Of a DNA stretch of 64,000 bases, positions 21,510 to 35,111 are shown piece by piece (position 1 is the first letter of the stretch; each line of letters begins with the position of its first letter). The notes under the pieces were generated by a model. That model had not been told where the DNA came from and did not search any database. It saw only the letters and a list, made by a program, of their open reading frames with translations. The position numbers were made by a program, and so were the translations under genes. Source of the stretch: Citrobacter koseri (lineage in GTDB: Bacteria > Pseudomonadota > Gammaproteobacteria > Enterobacterales > Enterobacteriaceae); NCBI GenBank assembly GCA_900446925.1, contig UAVY01000001.1:248001-312000 (forward strand), in the 5' to 3' direction.

Positions 21510-23770
21510 TTACATCTGACGGTTTTTATTGAAATTAATCAGACTTCCCGCTTTGATAATTTCACGTTCCTCGGCGGTCAGGCTTTCCAGATACAGACTG
21601 ATTTCCGTGATTTCATCGTCATGAATCACATAGCCTTTTAAGGTGGTTGCGCATTGATCCAGCGCCGTACGGACGCCAGGAATGTAAATATAATCCCCGA
21701 CGTCAAACCCAGGCTCACCCGCCATTTGCAGCGGCAACATTCCCCAGTTGATCACATTCGAACGGTAGCGTTTCGTCGCATACTCCTGAGCTATATTCGC
21801 CAGACCGCCAATCACGCGCTGACAGCTTGCCGCCTGTTCACGCGCGGAACCGTCTCCCGGCTTAACGGCATAAATCATGCTGCCAATCCCGGTGGCTAAC
21901 GGATCGGTGTTTTTCCTGGCCCGCAATAGTGCGAATACGGGCAAAGACCGGCTCCAGCTCACTCACCTCGCCTGCCAGACGCTGTTTTTCCAGCGTCGCG
22001 GTTGCTTTGCTTCGGCCAACATAGTCTGGATCGCGGCGTGACAGGGTGAACTCCGCCAGACCAACCGGGTTTGAGCGGAAAGACGAGGTCTCCCCGGACG
22101 GGATCAGCTCATCCGTCGTTGTGACTTCATCAAGAATTTTTGACGCCACCTTGAGCAGAATATTTTCCGTCAGCGCCCCCAGCGCCGGCCAGTCTTTAAT
22201 ATTCGGGCCATAGATGAGCGATTGCTGCGTCGCCCCTTTAACAAAACCCTGATAGACACGGTTTTTGTACGGAGTGGGATCAAACGCATAGTCAGGAACG
22301 TTTTCCCAGCAGTCCAGTTCAGCGGCGGAGGTCAGATAGCCCCCATTTATTGCCGTCGCCGCAATAGAACGCGCATCCATCAGCGCAACCGCGGACATTT
22401 GACCATTACCCGGTTTCGAACCTTCACGGTTCGGGAAGTTACGGGTGGTGTGGCGAATGCTCAGCCCGTTGTTAACGGGCGTATCGCCAGCGCCAAAGCA
22501 TGGGCCGCAGAAAGCGGTTCTGATGATTGCGCCCGCGCCAGTTAAATCGGCCACCACGCCTTTTTTCGCCAGATCCATAAATACAGGCTGTGAAGAGGGG
22601 TAAACCGCGAGTGAGAACGTCTCGTTACCACACGATTTACCGCGCAACGCATTCGCCGCCGCAATGACGTTCTCATAGTTACCGCCTGAGCATCCGGCAA
22701 TAATTCCCTGCTGAACCTTTAATCTTCCCTTCTCAACTTTATCCAGCAGCGAGATTTTGGCTTTCCCACGGGCAATGCGCGCAGACTCAATTTCTACCTG
22801 GTGCAGAATATCCGTCAAATTCTCATTTAATATGTCGATTTCATACACATTGCTCGGATGGAAAGGTAGCGCGATCATCGGTTTAATTGTGCTCAAATCA
22901 ACATAAATACAGCCATCGTACCAGGCCATTGGCTGCGGATTCAGCTGTCGATAGTCCGGTTCACGGCCATGTAACGCCAGCCAGCTACGGGTTTCATCAT
23001 CCGTTTGCCACACCGAACTCAGGCAGGTCGTCTCCGTGGTCATGACATCAACACTGTTACGGAAGTCCGTGGACATTGCGCTAATGCCCGGCCCCACAAA
23101 TTCCATGACCTTATTTTTGACATAGCCATTTTTAAATACGGCGCCAATGATGGCTAACGCCACATCCTGCGGGCCAACGCCTGGCGCCAGTTTTCCCGTC
23201 AGATATACCGCCACGACGCCCGGATAATCGATATCCCAGCTATCATTCAACAGTTGCTTGACGAGTTCACCTCCGCCCTCCCCTACGGCCATCGTCCCCA
23301 GCGCGCCATAGCGCGTGTGGGCTGTCTGAGCCTAAAATCATTTTTCCACCGCCCGCCATCATCTCACGCATATATTGGTGGATGACCGCAATATGGGGCG
23401 GCACATAAATACCGCCATAGCGCTGCGCGGCGGAAAGTCCAAAAAGATGATCATCGCCATTAATGGTTCCACCAACGGCGCATAATGAGTTATGACAGTT
23501 TGTGAGAACATAAGGTAATGGAAAACGCGCCATCCCGGACGCTTTCGCGGTCTGAATTATGCCTACATAGGTAATATCGTGGGAGGTTAACGAATCAAAC
23601 TTGATTTTAAGTTTATCCATATTTCCTGACGTATTATGAGACGCAAGAATGGACCATGCTATGGTGCCTTTTTTGGCTTCCTCTTTTTGTACATTACCGC
23701 AATACTGTTCTTCTGCAATTATCTCATTGTTACCGGAGAGATAAATCCCTTTGTCATATAACTTAATCAT
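21510..23770 (-). CDS. ybhJ: YbhJ, aconitase-family hydratase of unknown substrate (two frame breaks)
   Basis: About 753 aa, as E. coli YbhJ. Aconitase/isopropylmalate isomerase fold: LASHNTSGN and [19 protein letters not shown] sequence at the first break (near 23310), [18 protein letters not shown], the iron-sulfur region [23 protein letters not shown] with a Cys-x-x-Cys, and NFPNREG in place of the aconitase NRNFEGR. A second break near 21920 precedes [24 protein letters not shown], the swivelling domain. The span of 2261 bp matches one net deletion. Substrate unknown; operon with ybhI (transporter) and ybhH (isomerase) suggests a tricarboxylate-like compound. Confidence 0.9.
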
Positions 23771-23854
23771 TCGTTACTCCACATTGCCGTGCATGTTTCC
23801 ATGCACGGACAACAGACCATGTCATTAATAATAAAAATGAACACTGACGGTTGA

Positions 23855-25292
23855 TTACAACATGTTCCAGTCAATCAACATGTTCCACCACCAGATACCA
23901 ATCGTGATATGTACCAGGAACGTTAAGATGGTCAGAACCGCGCCGACGAGCCACCAGGACTTAATATCGTTATAACCGACCCCGAAAATAACCGGGCCAG
24001 CGGCACCGCCATAGTGCGTGACCATTCCGCCATAAGAGTTGGAGAATAATAAGGCCAGCGCGGTTAGCATTAATGGCGCGCCAGAGACATTCGCCAGCAT
24101 GGCGAATACCGGCATCAATCGCCACAATATAAGCGCTACCGGAGGCAAAGAAATAACGGACAATAATACTCAGGAACAAAATGACGAAGAACGCCACGTT
24201 ACCCATGATTATCAAAAGAGAGATTGTTTTTAAACAGTTCAGCCAGCCAGTCAAAAAATTTCACTTTCGATAATAAAGAGCTTAAGCCAATGATACCGCC
24301 GTACCAGATTAATGTATTCCAGCCGCCCTTATTTTTAACGACATCATCCCAGCTCACCACGCCCAGTAACAACATCGCGCCCATCACCACAATCGCAACG
24401 GTTGATTCATCCACGCCAAGTTGTTTAGCTGAAAATCCAGCCTGACAGCGCGAGGACAAAATACCCAGCAGTAATTTCTCACGGCCTTTCATTGGCCGAG
24501 ATCCTGAAGCCCCGGCTTTCGCGATCGTCTTATTATCAACCTTTTTAATTTCCGGCGGGTACATGGTATAAATCACCAGCGGCGTCACCAGCAACATAAT
24601 GATACCCGGCACCATTGCTGCCAGCGCCCATCCCCCCCAGCTTAATTGCAGATGGCAAATATCGTTGATCATTTTCAGCGCCCAGTATGTTCCCTGCCAT
24701 TGCGGTAAAAAACATATAACTGGTCGTTTTCGTGACCATATACACGGACATCATTAAGTAATGACCGACACGACGGGGCTTTTTTCAGGCTCTGAACCCA
24801 GCGCGACGGCCACACTGTTGATGATAGGTAAAACAATGCCGCCTGCGCGCGCCGTGTTTGACGGCGTTGCCGGAGAGAGAACCAGATCGAGAAAAACCGT
24901 AACGTAGCCCAGCCCCAGCGTGGTATTCCCGATCTTACCAATCAGAATATACGCAATGCGTTTGCCCAGACCCGGTAGTGACAAACGCGGCGCTTAACGT
25001 AAACGCAGAAAATACCAGCCACGTCGTTCCAGAGGCGTAACCGCTGAGCACGCTGGTCGTTTTAAACGGCCCCTTCACTTAAATTTCCGACCACGACCAT
25101 CGATGCCGCGACGGCAATCAATAATACAACGGGTTCGGGAAACGGTTTTATCACCAGCCCCACGATTGCCGCAAGATAGATGCCAAAGAGAACCCAGGCG
25201 AGTTCACTCAGACCGGCTGGCGCAGGAATTAAGCCAATAATACACGGGATCGCTAATATAATAATTAGCTTCCATATAGATTTTTTATTCAT
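23855..25292 (-). CDS. ybhI: YbhI, DASS-family anion transporter (many frame breaks)
   Basis: Matches E. coli YbhI, 477 aa, a multi-pass inner-membrane carrier of the divalent anion:sodium symporter (citrate/succinate/tartrate) family. Start MNKKSIWKLIIILAIPC at 25292. Pieces in alternating frames: PEPVVLLIAVAASMVVVGNL, GKRIAYILIGKIGNTTLGLG, PATPSNTARAGGIVLPII (the family signature), MVTKTTSYMFFTAMAGNI, VDESTVAIVVMGAMLLLGVV, SYGGMVTHYGGAAGPVIFG and the end WWNMLIDWNML. At least six indels. Likely imports the substrate of YbhH/YbhJ; the substrate is not known. Confidence 0.9.
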
Positions 25293-25380
25293 TTTTTGCA
25301 CCCTGATTTATCTGTATTCGTTATACAGAAAAGGCATTGTTTGATTTTCCTTAATCACAGCGAAATGAGATCAACATCAT

Positions 25381-26437
25381 TCAGGAATATAAACTTCACC
25401 TGCAAAAATCTTTCTTGCTGTGCGAATAACAGAAGCGCGGTATTGAAGAAGGCTCATTACCTTCATTTGTTAAATGAATATCAAGGCACCCCGCCCGGGT
25501 GTTCGATATTTATATCGCCATAGTCCGTCAATTGCGTCATCCGGTGGGCGACCGTCCCTTCTGTCGCACAGCTACTGGCAAGCGCGATGGCACCAGTAAT
25601 CGCCAGCGCCTTATGGCAGGAGTGCGGCATAAAATAGCGCACATTGATCGTCCCGCCCCGTCTGGCCGGGGAAATAAGCACCGGTTTAGGAATAACCATA
25701 TTGCTGACGTCGCCTAACCCCATCGCTTTACCCGCCTGCAAACGGATGGATTCAATGCAAGCGCAATAATTCAGTATCGGCATCAAGTTCCGCAGGGGAT
25801 TCATAACCCGTTTTACCGACATCTTCGGCAGCGATAATAACCACCGGCATCGCCATATCAATACAGGTGACGGCAACGGAATCAAAATGATCGACACGAT
25901 GACCGGTCGGAAAAATTTGCCCGGTTTTGGCGCCAGCAGCGTTCAAAAAACGTGAGTGCCACGGGCGCGGCCGTTCCCGGTACGCCATCGATTTTTGCCT
26001 GGCCTTCGTACTCAACGGCGCCGTCCGGCGTCTGCACGTCCGCTTCGATATACGTATTTGTATTTACATTACGTATACGCACGCGCGTGACGGGCGGCGT
26101 AGTCTCAATTAAGCCATGTTCAATCGCAAATGCGCCTACCGCGGAAAGCATATTTCCACAGTTCGGCGTGGTATCAACGCGGTGTTCATGTACCAGAACC
26201 TGAGCAAATAAATAAGTCGATATCTGCTTTTGAGTCATCCGAACGACGGATAATGGCCACTTTACTGGTCAACGGATTACCGCCGCCAATGCCATCTATT
26301 TCCAGCTCATTCCCCGATCCCATAATTGCCATCAATATGGCATCGCGCCCGCTGTCTCTCCTCAGGAAGGTGTTCTGCTAATAAAAACGCCCCTCTGGAT
26401 GTTCCCCCTCGCATCAACGTGCAGGGAATTTTTTCAT
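25381..26437 (-). CDS. ybhH: YbhH, PrpF/GalD-family isomerase (several frame breaks)
   Basis: Matches E. coli YbhH, 350 aa, homologous to 2-methylaconitate isomerase PrpF and 4-oxalomesaconate tautomerase GalD. The start at 26437 reads MKK then loses frame because the A run has six rather than seven A; the correct reading gives [20 protein letters not shown]. Further pieces: [24 protein letters not shown] text, [50 protein letters not shown], and after a break near 25490 a tail ending GEVYIPE with stop at 25381. The CGNM motif carries the family's catalytic cysteine. First gene of ybhHIJ. Confidence 0.88.
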
Positions 26438-26632
26438 AACATTGCCCTCAATTAAAAAACATTAGCGTTAATGAGGACATGGTTGCACGCGCAGAATAGA
26501 GAGGCTAATGACTTTAAATTTATGATTGATAATTTATTTGCATTAATCAAGACGGATAATTTACATATAAACTACGTTTTTCTCTCCTGGGGCAGCAAAT
26601 CAGGGAATCCCTGGATTCTATTTTCTGGAGTT

Positions 26633-27576
26633 ATGATGAAACACGAATTATCAAGTATGAAGGCATTTTGTCACACTGGCAGAAGCAGGATCATTTAACA
26701 AAGCCGCTAAATTACTTAACATTACGCAACCTGCATTAACTCGCAGAATAAAAAAGATGGAAGATGATTTACATACCCTGCTTTTTGAGAGAACAACACG
26801 TAAAGTAGAATTAACAAAAGCGGGGGAGGATGCTGTTACCGGAAGCCAGAGAATTAATAAGAAAATTGGATGAAGCTCTTTTTAATGTTCGCGAAATGAA
26901 TGCTTATCACCACGGCACGATCACATTGTCCTGTATTCCGACCGCTGTTTTCTATTTTCTACCCCTTGCTATCGGAAAATTTAATGAGTTGTACCCCAAT
27001 ATCAAAATACGAATTCTTGAAAAAGGTACGAACAACTGCATGGAATCGGTGTTGGGTAACGAAGCTGATTTCGGCATAAATATGAACAGCATCACAAATT
27101 CTGCTATTGACTTCACCCCGCTGGTGAATGAACCGTTTGTTCTGGCCTGTCGACGAAACCATCCCTTAGCCAGTAAGCAACTGGTCGAATGGCAGGAGTT
27201 GGTGGGCCACAAATTGATTGGCGTGCGGTCATCCAGCGGTAACAGGCTGCTTATTGAGCACAATCTGGCGGATAAACCCTGGAAGCTGGACTGGTTTTAC
27301 GAGGTTCGTCATTTATCAACCTCGCTTGGCCTGGTTGAGGCCGGGCTGGGTATTTCTGCACTGCCGGGGCTGGCAATGCCTCAGACAGTGCATCCCACGC
27401 TTATCGGAATCCCGTTGATCGAACCCGTTATCAGACGCACGTTAGGGATTATCCGGCGCAAAGACGCCGTTCTCTCTCCTCCGGCAGAGCGTTTTTTCTC
27501 TCTGCTTTTGAATGTCTGGGCCGATGATAAAGACACGCTGTGGACGCCCTTTGCTGAACCACAGCGGCAACAATAA
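26633..27576 (+). CDS. ybhD: YbhD, LysR-family regulator (two frame breaks)
   Basis: About 314 aa. N-terminal HTH: MMKHELSSMKAF, then (after an extra T in TTTT near 26664) VTLAEAGSFNKAAKLLNITQ and PALTRRIKKMEDDL; a second extra base in GGGGG near 26825 precedes LLPEARELIRKLDEAL. The remaining effector-binding domain is open to 27576. A GGAG ribosome site precedes the ATG at 26633. Transcribed divergently from ybhHIJ with about 195 bp between, the usual layout for a LysR activator of the neighbouring operon. Its inducer is unknown. Confidence 0.9.
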
Positions 27577-27582
27577 CGCCGT

Positions 27583-27628
27583 ATCCGGCCGACGGCCCGG
27601 TAAGCGAGCGCCACCGGGCACAACGGTC
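27583..27628. repeat. REP element between ybhD and pgl
   Basis: GCCGTATCCGGCCGACGGCCCGGTAAGCGAGCGCCACCGGGC lies between the convergent ybhD and pgl genes and matches the REP Y/Z pattern; quoted here as an overall pattern with stems GCCCGGT and ACCGGGC. Confidence 0.65.
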
Positions 27629-27636
27629 ACGGAATA

Positions 27637-29615
<1,979 letters not shown>

Positions 29616-30675
29616 TCAGGCGGTAATTGAAACACTCTTGATTTGCGCGTACAGCCACAGGCCAGGTTTGATGCCCAGCTCATCCCTGGCCCATGGGCTG
29701 ATTCTCGCCCACAGCGTTTTCCCGCCGACTTCAAGCTGGACTTCCACCTGCCCGTTATCGTCATAACAGTTTGCCACTTTTGCCCGCAGGATATTACGGA
29801 TACTGGTTTGCATCGGTGGTTGTAATACCAGCGACACGTCCGAGGCCTGAATACGAATACGCAGCACGGTTTGCAGCGGCTCTTCCAGTTTGTTGACCCA
29901 CAGGTGCTGATCGCCCCAGCGCCAGCGCGGTCATTGCATAATGCGGATGATGCTCCAGCACGCTCACTTTCAGGATGCTGCTCTGCTGCTCTTTCGGCAG
30001 CCACGGGTGCATCACACTGCTGCCCCAGACCTCTTCCAGCGCGCCAAACGCTTTCACCTGCCCGTTTTCCAGCACCATGACTCTGTCCGCCAGATGTAAA
30101 ATCTCGTCCAGCGAGTGGCTGACGTACAGCAGGGGGATATTAATTTCGCGCGCCAGGCGTTGCAGATACGGCAGCAGTTCACGTTTGCGCGGAATATCCA
30201 GCGAAGCCAGCGGCTCATCAAGCAGCAGTAGCTCCGGCGCGGTCAGCAACGCGCGGCCAATCGCCACACGCTGTTTTTCCCCGCCGGAAAGGCTGCCAGG
30301 CAAACGCTCCAACAAAGGTTCGATACCGAGCAGATCCACCAGCTTGTCGAACTGTCCAGCCATGCTTTTCGCCATGCCATAGCGCAGATTGCCACGCACT
30401 TTGTAATGCGGAAACAGTCGGGCATCCTGGAACACATAACCAACGCGCCGTTTTTCCGGCGTCAGGCAGATGCCATTTTCAACATCATTAAGCACGCGAC
30501 CATTGAGCACAATGCGCCCTTTTTGCGGGCGCGTCAGTCCGCTGATGGCATTGATCAGCGATGTTTTCCCGGCGCCGGAAACGCCAAAAATAGCGGTGAT
30601 CCCATTGGCAGGTAGCGTTTCGTTGAGCGTCAGACAGTGGGTGCCCAGCGTCTGGGAGAAATTGAGTTCCAGCAT
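29616..30675 (-). CDS. modC: Molybdate ABC transporter ATPase ModC (one frame break)
   Basis: 352 aa expected. ATPase of the ModABC molybdate importer. Walker [10 protein letters not shown] (about residues 31-39), Q-loop [10 protein letters not shown], signature [16 protein letters not shown] and Walker [13 protein letters not shown] are in the intact part. The C-terminal molybdate-binding Mop domain ([18 protein letters not shown] through [12 protein letters not shown]) lies in another frame because of one extra base near 29925. The 1060 bp span fits 1059 plus one. Starts 2 bp after the modB stop codon. Confidence 0.95.
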
Positions 30676-30677
30676 GT

Positions 30678-31367
30678 TTATCTCCCCGCGCGCTCACGGC
30701 TGATACGCGCCAGCCATTCCGAAATCAACAATGAGATCAGCGCCAGCACAATAGAAATAATGCACAATCTCGCCGCCGCGCTTTCGCCGCCAGGGGTCTG
30801 GATCAGGGTATACATCGCGGAAGGAATGGTGCGGGTTTCACCCGGAATGTTAGACACGAAAGTGATGGTAGCGCCGAACTCGCCGAGCGAACGGGCAAAC
30901 GCCAGCACGGTCCCGACGATGATGCCAGGCAATGTCAGCGGTAGCGTAATGGTGAGGAAAACACGCCAGCGTCCTGCGCCCAGCGTTCTGGCAGCCTGCT
31001 CCAGCTTAATGTCAACCCCTTCAAGCGCCAGACGAATAGCGCGAACCATTAACGGGAAAGACATCACCGCCGCCGCCAGCACGGCGCCTCGCCAGCTAAA
31101 GGCAAAGGTAATGCCGAACCAGTCATAAAGCCACTGACCAATAAATCCGCGTCGGCCCATCGCGATAAGCAGCAGATAACCGACCACCACGGGCGGTAAA
31201 ACCAGCGGCAGATGCAGTACGCTGTCGAGCAACGCTTTGCCTGGAAACTTGCATCGCACAAGTAACCAGGCAAAAAAGATCCCAAACGGCAGACTAAACA
31301 ACACGGCCAGGGAAGAAACTTTCAGGCTCAGTAGAACGGCCTGCCATTCTGGATCAGTCAGTATCAT
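30678..31367 (-). CDS. modB: Molybdate ABC transporter permease ModB
   Basis: Intact, 229 aa. Inner-membrane channel subunit of ModABC, with five or so membrane helices and the EAA loop that docks on Mod[22 protein letters not shown]. The start codon overlaps the modA stop by one base (TAATG). Ends 2 bp before modC. Confidence 0.97.
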   Translation of the reverse strand: MILTDPEWQAVLLSLKVSSLAVLFSLPFGIFFAWLLVRCKFPGKALLDSVLHLPLVLPPVVVGYLLLIAMGRRGFIGQWLYDWFGITFAFSWRGAVLAAAVMSFPLMVRAIRLALEGVDIKLEQAARTLGAGRWRVFLTITLPLTLPGIIVGTVLAFARSLGEFGATITFVSNIPGETRTIPSAMYTLIQTPGGESAAARLCIISIVLALISLLISEWLARISRERAGR

Positions 31368-32140
31368 TACTTCGTCGTAAATCCATAACGTTTAAAGATT
31401 TCGGAAGCCTGCGGTCCTTTCAGGTAGTCATAGAACGCGCTGACCGTTGCGTTTTTGTGTCCATCAACAATCGCGATCGGGTATTCCACTTTCTTATGGG
31501 AATCTTCCGGGAACGTGCCAACCACTTTCACGCCTTTGCTGGCAACGGCATCAGAACCGTAAACGATACCCAGCGGCGCTTCGCTACGCTCCACCAGCGC
31601 CAGTGCGCCACGCACGTCTTCCGCAGGAGCCAGTTTCGGCGCCAGGGTATCCCATGCGCCCAGTTTTTGCAGCGCTTCTTTTGCATAAATGCCAGCCGGA
31701 ACGTGTTCCGGGTCGCCCACCGCCAGACGACCGCCATTCAGCAGAGTCGTCCAGTTGGTTTTGCTGTCGATGGTGATGTCTTTCTGTTCACTGGCTTTTG
31801 GCGCGACCACAACCAGGCTGTTGCCAAGCAGCGTTTCACGCGTTGCGGTATCAATCGCTTTTTTGTCTACCGCGTAATCCATCCATTTCTGGTCAGCAGA
31901 GATAAACAGATCCGCTGGCGCTCCCGCTTCAATCTGGCGAGCCAGCGTAGAAGAAGAGGCAAATGAAGAGACAACGTCAACGTTCTTCTCTTTTTTGTAT
32001 TCAACCGCAATATCCTGCATTGCGTTGGTCAGCGAAGCCGCCGCGAATACGGTGATTTTCCCTTCATCCGCCAGCGCATGTCCGGCAACAGTCAGAGATA
32101 ATGTTGCCCCAGCAAACAGGCGTAACCATGTACGTGCCAT
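31367..32140 (-). CDS. modA: Molybdate-binding periplasmic protein ModA
   Basis: Intact, 257 aa. Periplasmic receptor for molybdate and tungstate. A signal peptide (RLFAGATLSLTVAGHALA, cut before DEGKITVFAAASL) is followed by the family's SLTNAMQDIA ligand-binding loop. First gene of modABC; a ModE operator lies 20 bp before the start, where molybdate-ModE represses transcription. Confidence 0.97.
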   Translation of the reverse strand: MARTWLRLFAGATLSLTVAGHALADEGKITVFAAASLTNAMQDIAVEYKKEKNVDVVSSFASSSTLARQIEAGAPADLFISADQKWMDYAVDKKAIDTATRETLLGNSLVVVAPKASEQKDITIDSKTNWTTLLNGGRLAVGDPEHVPAGIYAKEALQKLGAWDTLAPKLAPAEDVRGALALVERSEAPLGIVYGSDAVASKGVKVVGTFPEDSHKKVEYPIAIVDGHKNATVSAFYDYLKGPQASEIFKRYGFTTK

Positions 32141-32159
32141 CTGTAACTCCTTTGAGTGT

Positions 32160-32183
32160 CGTTATGTAGGCGCAAATATAGCG
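32160..32183. promoter_or_regulatory. ModE operator upstream of modA
   Basis: On the minus strand the site reads CGCTATATT, 6 bp, CTACATAACG: two imperfect inverted halves in the ModE pattern and at the same place as the E. coli modA operator. Confidence 0.85.
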
Positions 32184-32351
32184 AGAAAATAAGGTTTTTC
32201 CCAGAAGTTATTGATACCCAATTGAGGTTACGCAAAGAAAATATCGGCAGAAAAAGCAGGATCTTGAGGGGCGCTACTCAATGGATTTCGGGTTGCGCTG
32301 AGACTCACAGGCACAGCCAACAAAAATGCGGCCTGAAAGTCGAAGAAAGTA

Positions 32352-32375
32352 AAACGCCCGACTGAGCGGGCGTTT
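32352..32375 (-). terminator. Rho-independent terminator after acrZ
   Basis: Perfect stem AAACGCCCG (32352-32360) and CGGGCGTTT (32367-32375), loop ACTGAG, directly after the acrZ stop codon. On the minus strand a T-rich tract (TTTTACTTTC) follows. Confidence 0.85.
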
Positions 32376-32380
32376 AAAAA

Positions 32381-32530
32381 TCAATGGTTTTGTCTGGACT
32401 GGTCTTTCTGACCGATACCGGAGAAAATGTTGAACACTTCACCCAGACCGTAAATCAGCCCCAGAATGATGGCCATGACCACCGGAACCATGACTACGGC
32501 GAATACCAGACTTTTCAATAACTCTAACAT
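32381..32530 (-). CDS. acrZ: AcrZ, small AcrB-associated membrane protein
   Basis: Intact, 49 aa, the family length. AcrZ (YbhT) is a single-helix inner-membrane protein that binds AcrB and changes the drug range of the AcrAB-TolC efflux pump. The hydrophobic helix [20 protein letters not shown] is followed by [13 protein letters not shown] and a short polar tail. The start MLELLKSL at 32530 is chosen by family length over upstream in-frame codons. Lies between modE (divergent) and modA. Confidence 0.95.
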   Translation of the reverse strand: MLELLKSLVFAVVMVPVVMAIILGLIYGLGEVFNIFSGIGQKDQSRQNH

Positions 32531-32658
32531 GGTCAACTCCAGATAGGATTCTTTTGATATTCTAACTGCATAAATGAGAAAAGCACTCCCCTTTTGTGCG
32601 GTCGACTTTGCGCGGAAGCGGTTTTCCGTCACAATAACCCTTTTGCCAGGATCTTGTT

Positions 32659-33447
32659 ATGCAGGCCGAAATCCTCCTTACACTCAAACTTCAACAAAAA
32701 TTGGTTGCGGACCCCCGCCGCATTTCGCTGCTCAAGCATATCGCGCTTTCCGGCTCCATCAGCCAGGGGGCGAAAGATGCGGGCATCAGCTACAAAAGCG
32801 CCTGGGATGCCATTAACGAGATGAATCAACTCAGCGAGCAGACGCTCGTCGAGCGCGCAACAGGCGGCAAAGGCGGCGGCGGCGCGATACTGACCCGCTA
32901 CGGTCAGCGCCTGATCCAGCTTTACGATTTGCTCGCCCAGATTCAACAAAAAGCGTTCGACGTGCTGAGCGACGACGACGCCCTGCCGCTCGACAGCCTG
33001 CTGGCCGCCATTTCCCGTTTTTCTTTGCAAACCAGCGCCCGTAACCAGTGGTTCGGCACCATTACCGCACGCGATCACGATCAGGTTCAACAGCATGTCG
33101 ATGTGCTGCTGGCCGACGGCGAAACGCGACTGAAGGTCGCCATCACTGCGCAAAGCGGCGAGCGTCTTGGCCTTGATGAAGGTAAAGAAGTCCTGATCCT
33201 GCTGAAAGCGCCGTGGGTTGGCATTACCCAGGACGAGGCGATTGCCCGGGCTGCCGACAACCAGCTTCAGGGAACCATCAGCCATATTGAACGCGGCGCC
33301 GAGCAGTGCGAAGTCCTCATGACATTACCTGACGGCCAGACGTTGTGCGCCACCCTGCCCGTTGAAGAGACCGCCACGCTGGAAGAAGGTGCTAACGTGA
33401 CGGCATATTTTAATGCTGACAGAGTGATTATCGCTACGTTGTGCTAA
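32659..33447 (+). CDS. modE: Molybdate-responsive regulator ModE
   Basis: Intact, 262 aa. Dimeric regulator: N-terminal winged helix (DPRRISLLKHIALSGSISQG, SYKSAWDAINEMNQLSEQ) and two C-terminal Mop domains, the first starting near SARNQWFGTITARDHDQVQQH and the second near NQLQGTISHIERG. With molybdate it represses modABC and activates moa and molybdoenzyme genes. The two operators found in this window, before modA and moaA, are its expected targets. Followed by modF. Confidence 0.97.
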   Translation: MQAEILLTLKLQQKLVADPRRISLLKHIALSGSISQGAKDAGISYKSAWDAINEMNQLSEQTLVERATGGKGGGGAILTRYGQRLIQLYDLLAQIQQKAFDVLSDDDALPLDSLLAAISRFSLQTSARNQWFGTITARDHDQVQQHVDVLLADGETRLKVAITAQSGERLGLDEGKEVLILLKAPWVGITQDEAIARAADNQLQGTISHIERGAEQCEVLMTLPDGQTLCATLPVEETATLEEGANVTAYFNADRVIIATLC

Positions 33448-33515
33448 AGTGCATTGACATCTGTTCTTTGAACACGTATCCCTGTCATTCATCGCTGCAA
33501 AAAATGGGATACAAA

Positions 33516-34988
33516 ATGTCATCATTGCATATTTCGCAAGGCACGTTTCGCCTGAGCGACCCAAAAACGCTTCAGTTAAGTGCGCTGACGTTGCAGGCGG
33601 GGGATAGCTGGGCTTTTGTCGGCACCAATGGAAGCGGGAAATCGGCGCTGGCCCGCGCGCTGGCGGGAGAACTGACGTTACTGAAAGGCGAGCGCCAGTC
33701 TCAGTTCGCGCGCGTCACCCGCCTCTCATTCGAACAGTTGCAAAAACTGGTCAGCGATGAATGGCAGCGCAATAACACCGACCTGCTCAGCCCTGGCGAA
33801 GACGACACCGGACGAACTACGGCAGAAATCATTCAGGATGAGGTGAGCGATCCCGCCCGCTGTGTCGAACTGGCGCAGCAGTTTGGCATTTCTTCTCTGC
33901 TCGACAGACGTTTTAAATACCTTTCTACGGGCGAAACGCGCAAAACACTGCTTTGTCAGGCGCTGATGTCAGAACCGGATTTATTAATCCTCGATGAGCC
34001 GTTTGACGGGCTGGATGTCGCCTCCCGCCAGCAACTGGCGAATCTTCTCGCCACGCTGCACCAGTCGGGCTACACGCTGGTGCTGGTGTTAAACCGCTTC
34101 GATGAGATCCCCGAATTCGTTCAGTATGCGGGAGTCCTTGCCGACTGCACGTTAACGGAAACGGGAGAAAAAGCGGATTTGCTCCAGCGGGCGCTGATTG
34201 CCCAACTCGCGCATAGCGAACGACTGGAAGGCGTACAGTTGCCCGAACCGGATGAGCCTTCTGCCCGTCACGCCCTGCCGGACGGCGCGGCGCGCATTAT
34301 TCTCAACGATGGCGTCGTCTCCTATAACGACCGCCCTATTCTTAATCATCTGAGCTGGCAAGTGAATCCTGGTGAACACTGGCAGATTGTCGGGCCTAAC
34401 GGCGCGGGAAAATCCACCCTGCTAAGTTTAATCACCGGCGACCATCCGCAGGGATACAGCAACGACCTGACGCTGTTTGGCCGCCCGTCGCGGGAGTGGT
34501 GAAACAATCTGGGATATCAAAAAACATATCGGCTATGTCAGCAGTAGCCTGCATCTGGATTACCGCGTCAGCACCACGGTGCGTAATGTCATTCTCTCCG
34601 GTTACTTTGACTCGATTGGCATCTACCAGGCGGTTTCCGACAGGCAGCACAAGCTGGCGCAGCAATGGCTGGATATTCTGGGAATGGACAAACGCACTGC
34701 GGATGCGCCTTTCCACAGCCTGTCCTGGGGCAACAACGGCTGGCGCTGATCGCCCGTGCGCTGGTCAAACACCCTACGCTGCTGATTCTTGATGAGCCAT
34801 TACAAGGCCTGGACCCGCTGAATCGTCAACTCGTTCGCCGCTTTGTCGATGTACTGATTAGCGAGGGAGAAACGCAGTTGCTGTTTGTCTCCCATCACGC
34901 GGAAGACGCCCCAGGCTGCATTACCCATCGACTGGAGTTTGTACCGGAAGGCGAGGGTTACCGCTATCAACAGACGACGCTGCGTTAG
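33516..34988 (+). CDS. modF: ModF, double ABC ATPase (two frame breaks)
   Basis: About 490 aa, soluble protein with two ABC ATPase domains; linked to molybdate metabolism by its position but of uncertain function. First domain: Walker A GTNGSGKSALA, signature LSTGETRKTLLCQAL, Walker B LLILDEPFDGLD. Second: GPNGAGKSTLLSL, then after a break near 34490 ETIWDIKKHIGYVSSSLHLD, and after loss of one G from GGGGG near 34733 LALIARALVKHPTLLILDEPL. The start MSSLHISQGTF at 33516 matches E. coli; the frame upstream of it is not used. Downstream of modE, same strand. Confidence 0.93.
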
Positions 34989-35111
34989 CGGTTCACTGGG
35001 GGCGTGCGACCACGCCCTTTTTTCACTGCTTTTTCAGATAAAAGGTGCAATTATTCTTAAAGCATATGATTTATCATTAAATAACGGGCGTCGGCGGGAG
35101 AAAAAACCGAA

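Noticed and set aside
26471..26698. A 75-codon plus-strand open frame overlapping the start of ybhD
   Set aside because: It lies in the ybhH-ybhD promoter gap and runs into ybhD in the wrong frame; the LysR start at 26633 with its GGAG site is better.
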